A DNA stretch of 64,000 nt from positions 51,916 through 115,915 of the forward strand of contig JAKOVW010000034.1 of the NCBI GenBank assembly GCA_029781865.1, given 5' to 3'. How positions within the stretch are numbered: the stretch's first letter is position 1; each line of letters starts with the position of its first letter. The notes beneath the pieces were generated by a model, which was given only the letters and a program-made list of their open reading frames with translations, searched no databases and was not told the origin of the DNA. This document shows positions 1 through 9,533 of the stretch, in pieces. Position numbers and translations under genes: made by a program. The DNA is from Bacteroidota bacterium (GTDB lineage Bacteria > Bacteroidota > Bacteroidia > Chitinophagales > Saprospiraceae).

Positions 1-619
1 GCGGAGAGGGGAAGGAGTAATTATCTACATCGTTATTATTCTTATTGATCGTCCATATTTTGCGTGTTTTAACATCAAGCAATGCATGTTCACTGACCAG
101 CAAATAACGACCTCCTTCAAGCCGATCCAGATGATCCAAATTAGTGGTTTCATTTTTCATAAATACTTCAGCGTGTTGACCTGGTTGTCCATTATTACTA
201 TCAAGAAATTGAAGCGAGGCAAAATCATAGCCTTGTTGGAGAATGGGCTCAACCACAACAGCATTATTCTTAATGTAAATCATATACATGCTCTGGCTAC
301 CTGCAACTAAAGTAGGATCCGGTGCATCTGTAAGTGAGTAAACCGCCCATAAAAATGGCAAGCCGGTGTTGTTTTGTAATTTACCGGGAAAGACCACGGC
401 CTGGCCATTATATAAAATGCTATAGGCTACATCCGTATATTCAACTATCCCGGAGTTCATATTGAATCCTTTGCCGGTCGTGGCTGAAACCTTTATGACG
501 AATGGACCATACTGGATGTCCTTTGTTATTTTCGTTGCTGCTTCCTGCTTGTCTTTAAATACGGAATACAAATAAGCGGCTAAAATTAAAATAGCGGCCA
601 GTAGTAATGCGATTTTCAT
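1..619 (-). CDS. Membrane-anchored hypothetical protein, C-terminus cut by window edge
   Basis: An open minus-strand frame runs from ATG at 617-619 to the left edge without a stop, so about 206 residues of a longer protein are visible. Residues 1-20 form one hydrophobic helix (MKIALLLAAILILAAYLYSV) that looks like a membrane anchor or uncleaved signal, followed by a polar beta-rich region. No known domain was recognised. The start overlaps the stop of the upstream gene by one base (TGATG), which argues for translational coupling with the 467-residue gene and the small membrane protein before it. Function unknown. Confidence 0.7.
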   Translation of the reverse strand, partial: MKIALLLAAILILAAYLYSVFKDKQEAATKITKDIQYGPFVIKVSATTGKGFNMNSGIVEYTDVAYSILYNGQAVVFPGKLQNNTGLPFLWAVYSLTDAPDPTLVAGSQSMYMIYIKNNAVVVEPILQQGYDFASLQFLDSNNGQPGQHAEVFMKNETTNLDHLDRLEGGRYLLVSEHALLDVKTRKIWTINKNNNDVDNYSFPSP

Positions 620-2022
620 CAGTTTTGTATGATTTTAATAATTTTTTGAATTGCTTCTTTAAACTCCGGTTGGCCGGTTTTCGCGTCATTCCAATTTAAT
701 GCTGTGAGTAGTTTTTTGTCCGACAAAGCTACATCGCCGCGATAACTCCACGCAATAAGGACGTCGACTGATTTTTTAAAATGAATTTCATTGTCGCCTT
801 TAAGCTTTTGGATGATAAAATTTTGCACCGTGTGGTTGTGTCTCAAGTTGAAAAAGGAATTAAAAACATAGTTCCTCCAATAATCAGTTTCTGATTCATA
901 CCCGAGCAGTGAAATGAGCAACATGGCTCCGCGTTCGGCATCAAAATGATCAACCAATATTTTCGCTAGTGCTTGTTTCGTTTTTGGTGAAGCCTTTTCT
1001 GCAGCATTGGAAATCAGTTCGCTGACATTTTTTACGCCATTCAGTTCCAGGCATTTTGCAATGTACGTCAGAATGGATTCATTATCTTCTTCTGAGAGAC
1101 GACGTGTAAAGTTGTCGATTAATTCAGATCGCCACGCGGCTTCTTCGCTGTATGTTGCTTTGTACACATCACCAAAGCCATCCAGGTGGATGTAGTGCGG
1201 TTGGCCTCCGCTTTCCATAAAGAGACGTTTCGATTCAGCGTTGTCATCCGGTTTTAATTGATCTTCAATCATTTTCCGGCTTGCTTTTTTCGACAACAGT
1301 TTTTCAATTTCCTCTCGTATTTCGGGCGAAATCACGGATCCCTCTCTTGCAGGGACAGTCAGAAAGTTTTCAAAAGACAGATAACATAGATATACCAATC
1401 CATCATACCAGGTGGTGCGGCCATATTCAATTCCATAATTGCGAACTGTAACAAATTCATTGCTATCGTAATCGCCAGTTACCCAATGGGGCGTTGAAAT
1501 AGTAAAATTCGGGTAGTCGAATAGTTCAAAATGTTTGTATGAAGCAGGACTGCCGGCTTGTATAAACGCATTTCGGATATTGGCTACCAATTGTTTTCGT
1601 ACCGACAAGTCAGGAATAGGCAATAAGGGCCCATAAAACCAAAAATCGCTGAATAGTTGTTCGGTAACAGTTCCTTTTATTGAATTGTAATCCCCTGAAA
1701 TATCTTTATAATGCAGACCTGAAGAGTCAATAATCAATTCCCATAAGTAAGTGTCTGTGACTTTAGTGGTGTATTCAAATTTTTGTACTGAAATTCGATC
1801 CGTTTGAAGTTGATTCCAGAAGTCGTATCGCAACAAAGCGGTTTCTGAAAGATCGGAGTGTATTGCTGATGCCATGAGTACAGCTTGTTTCATCGCTGCG
1901 TTTCGATCCGTAAGGGGTTCTCCTGAGAGAGGATTAAAGGTTTCCAGTAATTCCGGAATTTCCCATATTTTAATTTGATTGTCAATTGTTTGGATGATTG
2001 TGCTTTCTGTTGATTTAAGCAT
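619..2022 (-). CDS. Hypothetical protein, possible helical-repeat C-terminus
   Basis: A frame of 467 residues starting MLKSTESTII. An upstream in-frame TTG at 2052 would overlap the preceding gene, so the ATG at 2022, 10 bases after that gene's stop, is preferred. There is no signal peptide and no domain I can name. Roughly residues 240-460 are helix-rich and could be HEAT-like repeats; this is inference from composition only. It sits in a three-gene minus-strand run (small membrane protein, this gene, anchored protein), with a one-base stop/start overlap downstream, so the three products probably act together. Confidence 0.75.
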   Translation of the reverse strand: MLKSTESTIIQTIDNQIKIWEIPELLETFNPLSGEPLTDRNAAMKQAVLMASAIHSDLSETALLRYDFWNQLQTDRISVQKFEYTTKVTDTYLWELIIDSSGLHYKDISGDYNSIKGTVTEQLFSDFWFYGPLLPIPDLSVRKQLVANIRNAFIQAGSPASYKHFELFDYPNFTISTPHWVTGDYDSNEFVTVRNYGIEYGRTTWYDGLVYLCYLSFENFLTVPAREGSVISPEIREEIEKLLSKKASRKMIEDQLKPDDNAESKRLFMESGGQPHYIHLDGFGDVYKATYSEEAAWRSELIDNFTRRLSEEDNESILTYIAKCLELNGVKNVSELISNAAEKASPKTKQALAKILVDHFDAERGAMLLISLLGYESETDYWRNYVFNSFFNLRHNHTVQNFIIQKLKGDNEIHFKKSVDVLIAWSYRGDVALSDKKLLTALNWNDAKTGQPEFKEAIQKIIKIIQN

Positions 2023-2032
2023 CTTACGCAAT

Positions 2033-2365
2033 CTATTTACCAAACAACACAAAAATCATTGCCAAACCTCCCCAAAGAATGATCATGACCAGCATGGGTA
2101 ATGCCGGTATCCAAAGTAAAATATTGGCGGCAAGCATCTTTGCATTTGATTTAAACCAATACGATCCACCGATTATGGCAAGTAAGGCGAGTGGTATGAA
2201 CCAAAGCATAAAACGCCCGTAAACAGTCATCCCTTCTACCGGACTATGACTTGCGCCGTTAATACCATCAAAGCTTTTGTACGACATGAACGCATTGGAA
2301 ACGCATATCAGAATAACAAAAGCATTTATAAATACGCCGAGGTAAAATAGCCAGTTGGATTTCAT
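2033..2365 (-). CDS. Small three-helix membrane protein
   Basis: 110 residues with three hydrophobic stretches at about residues 6-27, 50-70 and 79-107, so an inner-membrane protein is likely. No family was recognised. It is the first gene of a tight minus-strand trio that also contains the genes ending at 619 and at the left edge. The 226-base gap upstream is AT-rich and is the likely promoter region for the trio. No catalytic motif is visible. Confidence 0.7.
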   Translation of the reverse strand: MKSNWLFYLGVFINAFVILICVSNAFMSYKSFDGINGASHSPVEGMTVYGRFMLWFIPLALLAIIGGSYWFKSNAKMLAANILLWIPALPMLVMIILWGGLAMIFVLFGK

Positions 2366-2591
2366 CTTTCTAAATTGAATTTGATTGTAAATGTAGTTAA
2401 CAGAGATTTATCGGTTATTTAATATTTTAAAATATATAAACTTTAATTATTAATGATGAGTAATGCCAATATTGAACACCTGGTGTTTTTGAATTAAATG
2501 TAAATGCGACATTTTTGTGATTTAGGTTTCACTGTTTCCTCTTCAAAGTCAGCTCGCTAGGGTAGCATGCAAATTAGAGAATGATATGATT

Positions 2592-3263
2592 TTATTTCGC
2601 ATCTACAGTTTTTTCAGTCAGGTATTGCATTAATTTGGTTGCACTATACAATGCGGGACTGGCCATGGGGTCATTAAATAATGCATCAATAGGTCCTTCG
2701 CCAAAATAAAGTCCATCAGTTACCAGAAACGTAATTCGCAAATGGTCTTTTTCCGGGTATGGCCGTCTTGGTTTATCCCATGGGCCAATTTTGTTTATAA
2801 TGTTTACACTGTTTGAAAATAACGCATTGGTTAGCAAGTTAGAAATTTCATCTGAAGTCTCCCATATCAATAATTTACCGGACTGATTTATATAGCGTGC
2901 TGTCCCATCTTTAAATGAGGCTAATACATCCAGTCCCAGCTCTAGTCCAATCTCAATGATTACGGCTAGAAGTTCTTTTTTCTCCGGTTTGACTCCATTG
3001 GCAATTTGCCGGTTGCAGGCCAATATTCTTACTCTTGATTCTAAAGAGTCATCGTTTATTATTTTTTCAATATCGGAGTGGCTACTTGATTTTGAAAATA
3101 AAATATCCCAGGGATAGGAGATTGGTTCTTTTACGATATGTTTATATAAATCCAGATTATCGCAGAAAAGTAAATTATATATTAAATTGGTTTCTGCATC
3201 CCTGTAAGGATTAAATATAGAGTGTTGATCCCATGATTCAGTAGTGTCGCTGATGTTTTTCAT
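2592..3263 (-). CDS. Hypothetical cytoplasmic protein
   Basis: 223 residues beginning MKNISDTTES, with no signal peptide or membrane segment. The centre and C-terminus carry an alternating alpha/beta pattern with short segments such as RYINQSGKLLIWE and DGLYFGEGP. I do not recognise a named family; soluble proteins of this shape occur in Bacteroidota without assigned function. It stands alone, with 226 bases before the next gene and 116 bases between its start and the upstream FMN reductase stop. Confidence 0.7.
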   Translation of the reverse strand: MKNISDTTESWDQHSIFNPYRDAETNLIYNLLFCDNLDLYKHIVKEPISYPWDILFSKSSSHSDIEKIINDDSLESRVRILACNRQIANGVKPEKKELLAVIIEIGLELGLDVLASFKDGTARYINQSGKLLIWETSDEISNLLTNALFSNSVNIINKIGPWDKPRRPYPEKDHLRITFLVTDGLYFGEGPIDALFNDPMASPALYSATKLMQYLTEKTVDAK

Positions 3264-3379
3264 AAATGTTTTAGTAGGATTATCATTAGGAATTTAGTTG
3301 GTATTGAAATGTTTTAATGTGAATTGCGATATCCATACTGATTTTAAGATGGATGTCAGTTAGAATTTGCCGGTCCATG

Positions 3380-3916
3380 TTATTCATAAATCAATTTTTG
3401 GAAGGCGTGAATAAAATGATGCAGTTCTTCCCTGGTTTTTGGGTCCGTGATATGACCGTGCTGATCCGTTTTTCCTTTAATGCCTTGTATAAGTAAAGTG
3501 GTCGCATTCGTAAATCTGGCCATAAGAGTTTTCATGATCAACTTTAATTCCTCATGACCATATTGTCCACTGGCAGAAGCAGTAATCAGTCCTGTTGGTT
3601 TGTCTGTGAAAACAGTAGTTGCAACACACCACTCGAGAATATTTTTTAATCCGCTGGGGACACTGAAGATGTATTCCGGTGTGCATATAATGATTCCATC
3701 AGCATTTTTAATGCTTTCTCTTAGCTCAATTATTTCAGCCGGTGGATTTTCATTGGAATGTTCAGGGTCGAAGTGTGGGAGTGTTTTTAAATTTTTATAA
3801 ATTATTATGTTAAAAGAATCATTTAGCAATTGCTTAATGTAAAGGACAAGTTTTTCGTTAGCTGAATTTACACTGGCGCTCCCGATAATTATGAAGATGT
3901 TTTTTTTTATTTTCAT
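3380..3916 (-). CDS. NADPH-dependent FMN reductase family protein
   Basis: 178 residues, the normal size for the flavodoxin-like NADPH-dependent FMN reductase family (PF03358). The N-terminal beta strand and phosphate-binding loop are visible (IFIIIGSASVNSANEKL). The family signature around the flavin is also present as IICTPEYIFSVPSGLKNILE, matching the usual TPEYNxSxPGxLKNALDW. Such enzymes reduce FMN, quinones or azo compounds with NAD(P)H in the cytoplasm; the substrate here cannot be told. Its ATG is 14 bases after the stop of the sugar transporter, so the two may be cotranscribed. Confidence 0.88.
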   Translation of the reverse strand: MKIKKNIFIIIGSASVNSANEKLVLYIKQLLNDSFNIIIYKNLKTLPHFDPEHSNENPPAEIIELRESIKNADGIIICTPEYIFSVPSGLKNILEWCVATTVFTDKPTGLITASASGQYGHEELKLIMKTLMARFTNATTLLIQGIKGKTDQHGHITDPKTREELHHFIHAFQKLIYE

Positions 3917-3929
3917 GTGGAATAGTTAG

Positions 3930-5279
3930 TTAAAACTTATCCGGATATGCCAATTTACTTTCCATGAGTTCAAGAGAAATTCCTTTGGTTTCGGGAACCC
4001 ATAATTTTATCCAAAATAATTGAATAACCATCAAGGCGCAAAATGTACCAAAAAGAACAGAAGGGCTAAAGATATTGACCATTTTAGGAAATACCAGTGT
4101 AAGTAATGCCGCAAAAAACCAGTGCGTAAAACTGCCTAATGACTGACCTGCATCGCGATGTTGGTTTGGAAATATTTCGCTGATAAACACCCAAATCACG
4201 GCTCCTTGTCCGATAGCATGTGCAGCAATAAATGCAAATATGCAATAGGTAACAATGCTTACATTACCTGTGGCAAAAGCCCAAGAACACAAGCCGAGGG
4301 AAATGATATAGCCAAACGATCCCCAGTAAAGCAGTGTTCTTCTGCCGACTTTATCAATCAGTCGCAAGCCAATCAAGGTAAACACCAGGTTAACACATCC
4401 AATGCCCACAGATTGCAACAGTGATGCTTGTTGTCCCAAGCCAGTTAATTCAAAAATCCGGGGAGCAAAGTACAATATGGCATTAATTCCGGAAAGTTGA
4501 TTGAAAAAAGCAATGAAAAAAGCCAGCAAAATAGGTCTGGACAAAGATTTGGTAAAGAAGGGTTTCTTTTTTTCTTCCCTGTTTACTGATGAAGAAACAC
4601 TGTCGACGAGTTGTGTAATTTCTTCATTAGTTGCGCCAGGATTGAGCTTCGTAAATAATTCAGAGGCTTTGGTAGCATTCTTTTTGTGAATAATCAACCA
4701 GCGGGGACTTTCATTCAATCCAGTACACAACAGGATGAAAATTAATGATGGAATAGCCTGCACACCCAACATAAAGCGCCAGGAATCAGCACCCAGGTGA
4801 CTTAGCAATGCGTTAGAAACATAAGCCGTTAAAATTCCAAAAACTATATTGAATTGAAACATGCCCGCCAACTTTCCCCGATTCTCCGGCGGTGCTATTT
4901 CGCTGATATAAAGAGGAGCGGCAATGGTGGATATCCCTATTCCCAAGCCACCGATAAATCTGAAAATAATGAGTGCATAAATTTGAGTTGCCAAGGCTGA
5001 ACCAATTGCAGAAATAAAATATAGAATGCCAACAAAAATTAATGTTTTCTTTCTCCCCCAGAATTCTGTCGGTAATCTTCCTACAAAAGCACCAAGAACG
5101 GTGCCCCAAAGGGCCATGCTGATGGTTAATCCATGCATGAAAGGATCAAGTGCCCAAAGCTTTTGAATGTTTTGTTCGGCTCCTGAAATTACGACTGTAT
5201 CAAAGCCAAATAAAAATCCGGAAACGGAGGCTACAAGTGCACTAAAGTACAATACATATTTATTATTCATTTTAAACAT
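3930..5279 (-). CDS. Sugar porter family MFS transporter
   Basis: 449 residues, typical for the sugar porter branch of the major facilitator superfamily (XylE/GLUT type, PF00083). About twelve hydrophobic helices are present. Diagnostic motifs in order are FLFGFD in helix 1, the loop 2-3 motif as WGRKKTL, ESPRWLI after helix 6, QLSGINAILYFAP in helix 7, DKVGRRTLLYWG in loop 8-9, and PETKG near the C-terminus. It should carry a monosaccharide across the inner membrane by proton symport or facilitated diffusion. Start could be ATG 5279 or 5270. It lies 36 bases downstream of the GH28-like gene, which suggests uptake of the sugar released by that enzyme, for example galacturonate; that link is inference. 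Confidence 0.92.
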   Translation of the reverse strand: MFKMNNKYVLYFSALVASVSGFLFGFDTVVISGAEQNIQKLWALDPFMHGLTISMALWGTVLGAFVGRLPTEFWGRKKTLIFVGILYFISAIGSALATQIYALIIFRFIGGLGIGISTIAAPLYISEIAPPENRGKLAGMFQFNIVFGILTAYVSNALLSHLGADSWRFMLGVQAIPSLIFILLCTGLNESPRWLIIHKKNATKASELFTKLNPGATNEEITQLVDSVSSSVNREEKKKPFFTKSLSRPILLAFFIAFFNQLSGINAILYFAPRIFELTGLGQQASLLQSVGIGCVNLVFTLIGLRLIDKVGRRTLLYWGSFGYIISLGLCSWAFATGNVSIVTYCIFAFIAAHAIGQGAVIWVFISEIFPNQHRDAGQSLGSFTHWFFAALLTLVFPKMVNIFSPSVLFGTFCALMVIQLFWIKLWVPETKGISLELMESKLAYPDKF

Positions 5280-5315
5280 AGGTCCGGTTTTTATGCTTTG
5301 TGGTGTAAGTTCGTT

Positions 5316-6821
5316 TTATTTTTTAAGATCCACCTTCAGATTAATGCATTGTACTTTAGTGGTGTCTTTGTAAAAAATCGGCATAGGTTTGGAATCACCT
5401 CTTACTATTATGGATTCAATATTCACATCATGACTGTCATCAAATACTATTGCAGGCCGGTAGTCAGGTTCTTTTATTTTCAAGGCTATTTTTTTTAATG
5501 TTAATCCTTTTACATGCCGGATATAAAATCCCCATGCTGGTAATTCACCAAACATAGAAAACTCCGGATAAGTGGTTTCAAGTTCCGGAACATCTTTTAT
5601 TCGGTACAAGGGTAGATTGGCATAAGCCTTATTGCCTCTCCCCGGATAATTAATTTGAATATTTTCCAAAGTTACATTTTCTACATATACACCCGGATTT
5701 CCAGTAATGGATGACGGAAAGACATTGTGAAAATTAGGCAAGTCAGGACCTCTGATCTTGTAATTATTATCTGGTTTGTTAAATGGTACGGAAACGTTCA
5801 TGTTTCTAATAGTTATGTTTCGCAAGGGACCGGCCTTTTCGGCACCCCGTATTTTACCCATTCGAATAAAAATCGCATTACCGGTATTTTTTGCAACAAT
5901 GTTTTCTATCAGAACATTTTCAATAAAACCTCCCTGTGTACACTCAATGGCAATGGCAGATCTGTAGGTGTCGAACACATAGATGTTCTTAATTATTACA
6001 TTTTTGGCACCGCTGACAAGCGATGTACCAAATTTGATTGCACATGAACTTGAACGCACAGTGCAATCTGCAATGTAAATGCTATCGCAAATTTGGGATA
6101 AACTGAAATCTTCCGATTTTATACATATGCCATCGTCAGATGAATTGATATTGCAATTGGTGATTTGCACATTTTGACAATCAACAATATCTATTCCGTC
6201 ATTATTCCAATAAGCATCGCTATCTACGCGGATATGATCGATGATGATATATCTGCACTTTTGATACGTCTGCACCCAGCAGGCAGAATTTTTTATGGTT
6301 ACATTATTTACCCGGATATTACTGCAATTATTAAATTCAATAACCTGGGGTCTCAATTCTGCCCACGGCCTTCGTTCTGCTAAATAATAATTATGGCTAT
6401 CTATTTTTCCGGCATAAAACAAGCTGTCAATGTGTAAAGCAAGCTCGCTTCCTCTTCCATCGATGATTCCTTTTCCGGTGATGGAAATATGAGAAGCACC
6501 GTCAGCCATAATTAATGCTTTCCATCTTTGGAGTTTGATATAATCTGCTACATTGATACTGCCCAGTAATTGTGCCCGTTTTTCCAGGTGAAGCGTAACT
6601 CCTGTTTTTAATATAATTGAACCCGAGACAAACTTTCCTTCAGGAATTACAACCACACCACCACCTGCAGCATAGGCCATATCAATCGCTTTTTGAATGG
6701 CTTTGGTATTTAGAGTTGTTCCGTTACCTATTGCCCCAAAGGATTTGATGTTAAACTCAATGGCCAACAATGACAAGGGGAGTGTGGCCAATAGAATGAT
6801 AACCAATAGAAACCTGTTCAT
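5316..6821 (-). CDS. GH28-family (polygalacturonase-like) secreted glycosidase
   Basis: 501 residues with a signal peptide (residues 1-20, MNRFLLVIILLATLPLSLLA) and the N-terminal pectate-lyase-superfamily start FNIKSFGAIGNG, then a right-handed beta-helix pattern. The GH28 catalytic region is recognisable: NNDGIDI stands for the NTD motif and SSDDGICIKS carries the paired Asp. The usual GHG and RIK motifs are not obvious; the matching stretch reads SSCAIKFGTSL. It is therefore a GH28-fold enzyme with altered specificity, probably acting on pectic galacturonides in the periplasm. It precedes a sugar porter by 36 bases in the same direction, an arrangement expected of a small sugar-use operon. 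Confidence 0.85.
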   Translation of the reverse strand: MNRFLLVIILLATLPLSLLAIEFNIKSFGAIGNGTTLNTKAIQKAIDMAYAAGGGVVVIPEGKFVSGSIILKTGVTLHLEKRAQLLGSINVADYIKLQRWKALIMADGASHISITGKGIIDGRGSELALHIDSLFYAGKIDSHNYYLAERRPWAELRPQVIEFNNCSNIRVNNVTIKNSACWVQTYQKCRYIIIDHIRVDSDAYWNNDGIDIVDCQNVQITNCNINSSDDGICIKSEDFSLSQICDSIYIADCTVRSSSCAIKFGTSLVSGAKNVIIKNIYVFDTYRSAIAIECTQGGFIENVLIENIVAKNTGNAIFIRMGKIRGAEKAGPLRNITIRNMNVSVPFNKPDNNYKIRGPDLPNFHNVFPSSITGNPGVYVENVTLENIQINYPGRGNKAYANLPLYRIKDVPELETTYPEFSMFGELPAWGFYIRHVKGLTLKKIALKIKEPDYRPAIVFDDSHDVNIESIIVRGDSKPMPIFYKDTTKVQCINLKVDLKK

Positions 6822-7122
6822 ATCATAAAATAACTATACAAACATAGCGAGAAGTCTTCGGGTTTTGGATATTAATTAAGGATGGATTGGAGTCCTTAAT
6901 TTCACTGACTTATGAATAAAATGGCCATATTATTGAAGTGGTTGATCCTCAGGGAAGAGGCAGTACTCTTTCCGGATTTTCATATTCATGTATTGTATAA
7001 ATAGTGAAAGCCTTTATCTTTTTTGATTTTCTTTTATTACTGATGATGCGGATTGCTACCAGTCCATAATTCGAGTACACAGGTATGGAATATTTAAATA
7101 ATTTTGTTGGGTAATTGCAATA
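6822..7122. other. Divergent intergenic region
   Basis: 301 bases between the divergent GH28-like gene and the lipoprotein gene. No reading frame with coding character was found. A TAATTTTG sequence at 7099-7106 fits the Bacteroidota -7 element for the rightward gene, but no TTG lies at the expected distance upstream, so it is weak. No hairpin terminator or repeat was seen. Confidence 0.4.
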
Positions 7123-8100
7123 ATGAATAAACCTGGTTATAGCATTCTTTTAATTTGTTTGTTCTTGCCTTTGGCAACAATCTGCTATCTTTCCTGCAAA
7201 CCATCCGATCCAAATGAAAGTGGATTTGTGGATTCCGGTAATTTAAGTGTAAGATGCAAGCCATTGTTGTCTTCCCGCATCAAAAATTTAGATCAATTAA
7301 AAACCATTGTATCCATTAAGTACGATAGGGATTATTCGGGATTGGATAGCATCGCGTGTCAAAATTCAAAAGTTAATTTAACTTATGTAAGTAACGGAGA
7401 GCAAATAACCCGAACCATGTCTTCAGGTATAAGTCAGAATGAACTGTCTAATCTATCTTCAGCTGATTTTGAATCCCAATTGAGATTTGTTCTCTTAAAT
7501 CCTGACATTATAAGGCAGAGGAGAGAATTGGAAAAAGCATACAATCTATCCCGAAGAAGGGCATATATGTTTGGACCCGGAGACATGGCTTTTTATGACA
7601 TCGCCGAAGCATTAATTCAACATATTAATACACCCGGGCTGGCCTTTCAATGCCCGAAAGATACTTCTGAAGATGGGTACATTAACACGTTTAATCATCT
7701 CACTTCAATGGCTATCATGACTTCTTTTTTTTCAGAGGAATTGGCTGATCTCATTGCAGATTTACATGAAAGATTTAATATGCCAGAGATTACCTGCGGA
7801 AGATTCAGTGAAAAGCAACTTATTGATTCAATGGAAAATCCGGTGGATAATTATGTAGATATTATCAATAATGAAATTGGACAAAGAATTGGGCAAATTC
7901 TTAAAGTAAAATATAAATTACATGATAAGTCAGAGTGCACCCCTTTTCTGCTGGCAGCTTATTTGAATGACATTCAAAGTTATTACATGTTGACTATGGA
8001 AATCGGCCTGGATAATTTCCGACCTACGGATGAAGTGGTAATTAAGATGTCAAACAAAATAAATAAGCTTTTAAACGGTCCGAGAATTATATTCCGGTAA
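7123..8100 (+). CDS. Hypothetical lipoprotein, DUF6973-like core
   Basis: 325 residues. The N-terminus has a lipoprotein signal ending in the lipobox LSC (ICYLSCKPSD), so the mature protein is probably attached to the outer membrane or periplasmic face. Around residues 175-225 a helical block DGYINTFNHLTSMAIM followed by ELADLIADLHERFN resembles the 'N-H ... A/T ... D-HE' arrangement of DUF6973 proteins; this is a weak family guess from pattern. It stands alone, convergent with the pentapeptide-repeat gene, whose stop is only 26 bases away. Function unknown. Confidence 0.72.
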   Translation: MNKPGYSILLICLFLPLATICYLSCKPSDPNESGFVDSGNLSVRCKPLLSSRIKNLDQLKTIVSIKYDRDYSGLDSIACQNSKVNLTYVSNGEQITRTMSSGISQNELSNLSSADFESQLRFVLLNPDIIRQRRELEKAYNLSRRRAYMFGPGDMAFYDIAEALIQHINTPGLAFQCPKDTSEDGYINTFNHLTSMAIMTSFFSEELADLIADLHERFNMPEITCGRFSEKQLIDSMENPVDNYVDIINNEIGQRIGQILKVKYKLHDKSECTPFLLAAYLNDIQSYYMLTMEIGLDNFRPTDEVVIKMSNKINKLLNGPRIIFR

Positions 8101-8125
8101 ACAATATAGTTTAATAGCGTTCAAA

Positions 8126-9382
8126 TCAATTCGCCTTGGATGTTATTCTGTAAATAATTGAATCTTTAATAGTCAGGCTGTCCCTGAGTATTTGATAGTT
8201 ATTAAGTATGGTATTGACTCCGTTGTTTTTGTATTCCCGTAAGTAGGCAATCCAATTTTCATTTGTAATGGCATCATTTAGAATGGAGCCGTCCAGATTG
8301 GTTCTGCTAAAGGTAGTGTGTATTAATATAGCTTTTGAAAAATTGACACTCGTTAAATTGGTGTACATAAAATAACAATAATCCAAATCTGCCTCATTGA
8401 AGATTGTATTCTGTAAAACAGCTTGTAATAGTGTTGCATGAGTTAATTTGGATTTTGTCAGGGTAGCATTTGACAGATCTGCACTGTCCAGTTTGGCAGT
8501 TTTTAAATCTGCCTCGTTTATTTTTGCCCAGTTTAACTTTGCACCAATCATGCTAGTTCCCACTAGTAAAGCCTGGTTTAAATTTGCTCCGACCAGATTG
8601 GCATCATTTAAATTTGCACGGCTCAGGTTGATGCCATGTAAATTTGCATATTGTAAATTTGCTCCCTTTAAATCAATTCCGCTTAAATCCAATCCGTGCA
8701 AGTCTGCATTTCTCAGATCGGCGGCATAAAAACTGACATTTTCTTTTATTTTATTCAGATAACGAGAGTCCATTTTAGTTTTAACAAGTGCAAGTAATAA
8801 AAGTCCTCTTTCTAAACTAAGATCCTGGATTACATTGTTTTCCATATCCCAGGTTTTATTTATTCGGAAAGAAGTACTCAACGTAGCAATGCGATCAGCC
8901 AGGTTTGCTGCTGCTATGGTGTCATGAGTCTTAAATATTGTCGAATCCAGTTTATGGATTAAATCCAGAATTAAAAAAATTTTACTTCGCTCCTGTTCTA
9001 AATTAGAATTATACTTTAAGTCATTTAACGCATTTGTTGTGCGATTTAATTCCTCTTTGATGATGATGTTTCTCGAATAGATAAAAACACACAAGCACAA
9101 CATAAAAGTAACTACAAAAAAACTCAAATATCTGTTGTTATTCAACCATTGATTTTGTGGATTTGCAAGAGGGCTATGGCCCGTTTCCGGTTTGTTTTTG
9201 GTGCTGGCATTGTTCCGGATCTGAAAAAGTGCAAGAATAAAAGCCATCAAGCCAAGGCATCCGACAAATCCAACCCAGAACGCATAATTGCTGTCAATAA
9301 ACGGTACACGGATATAGCCTAATGCCCAGCCCATTAATACACTCATGAGGAGTAAGAGTAAACGAATCAGTCTTTGAGTCAT
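8126..9382 (-). CDS. Pentapeptide-repeat membrane protein
   Basis: 418 residues. Two N-terminal hydrophobic helices (about residues 5-22 and 32-53) and a third at about 86-105 anchor it, then comes a predicted helical/coiled region (about 105-215). From about residue 222 to 385 there are more than 25 near-continuous A(D/N)LxX pentapeptides (for example DLHGLDLSGIDLKGANL), which fold as a right-handed quadrilateral beta-helix of the pentapeptide family (PF00805). Such tails mediate protein contacts; no partner can be read from the sequence. It is monocistronic, divergent from the rhamnosidase-like gene. Confidence 0.88.
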   Translation of the reverse strand: MTQRLIRLLLLLMSVLMGWALGYIRVPFIDSNYAFWVGFVGCLGLMAFILALFQIRNNASTKNKPETGHSPLANPQNQWLNNNRYLSFFVVTFMLCLCVFIYSRNIIIKEELNRTTNALNDLKYNSNLEQERSKIFLILDLIHKLDSTIFKTHDTIAAANLADRIATLSTSFRINKTWDMENNVIQDLSLERGLLLLALVKTKMDSRYLNKIKENVSFYAADLRNADLHGLDLSGIDLKGANLQYANLHGINLSRANLNDANLVGANLNQALLVGTSMIGAKLNWAKINEADLKTAKLDSADLSNATLTKSKLTHATLLQAVLQNTIFNEADLDYCYFMYTNLTSVNFSKAILIHTTFSRTNLDGSILNDAITNENWIAYLREYKNNGVNTILNNYQILRDSLTIKDSIIYRITSKAN

Positions 9383-9498
9383 TATTCAAAATTAATGGAT
9401 TACCCGTGGTAAGCTATTCCCGAAAAATTACAGATGCAAAAGTAATACTTGATCATTATATTATACGGTTAAGGTGGACATTATCCTGAAAATAGCAG

Positions 9499-9529
9499 TT
9501 GTTATGCTATTTTGAAATGTCTATTTTTG
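9499..9529 (+). promoter_or_regulatory. Bacteroidota-type promoter of the GH106-like gene
   Basis: TTG at 9499-9501, a 20-base spacer, then TATTTTTG at 9522-9529, matching the Bacteroidota TTG / TAnnTTTG pattern with normal spacing. The ATG of the downstream gene is at 9534, so transcription from here would begin at or next to the start codon and give a leaderless or near-leaderless mRNA. Confidence 0.5.
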
Positions 9530-9533
9530 CATC

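Noticed and set aside
86..310. 74-residue plus-strand frame at the left edge
   Set aside because: It is antisense to the open minus-strand frame at 1-619, which continues without stops and starts with a clear membrane anchor.
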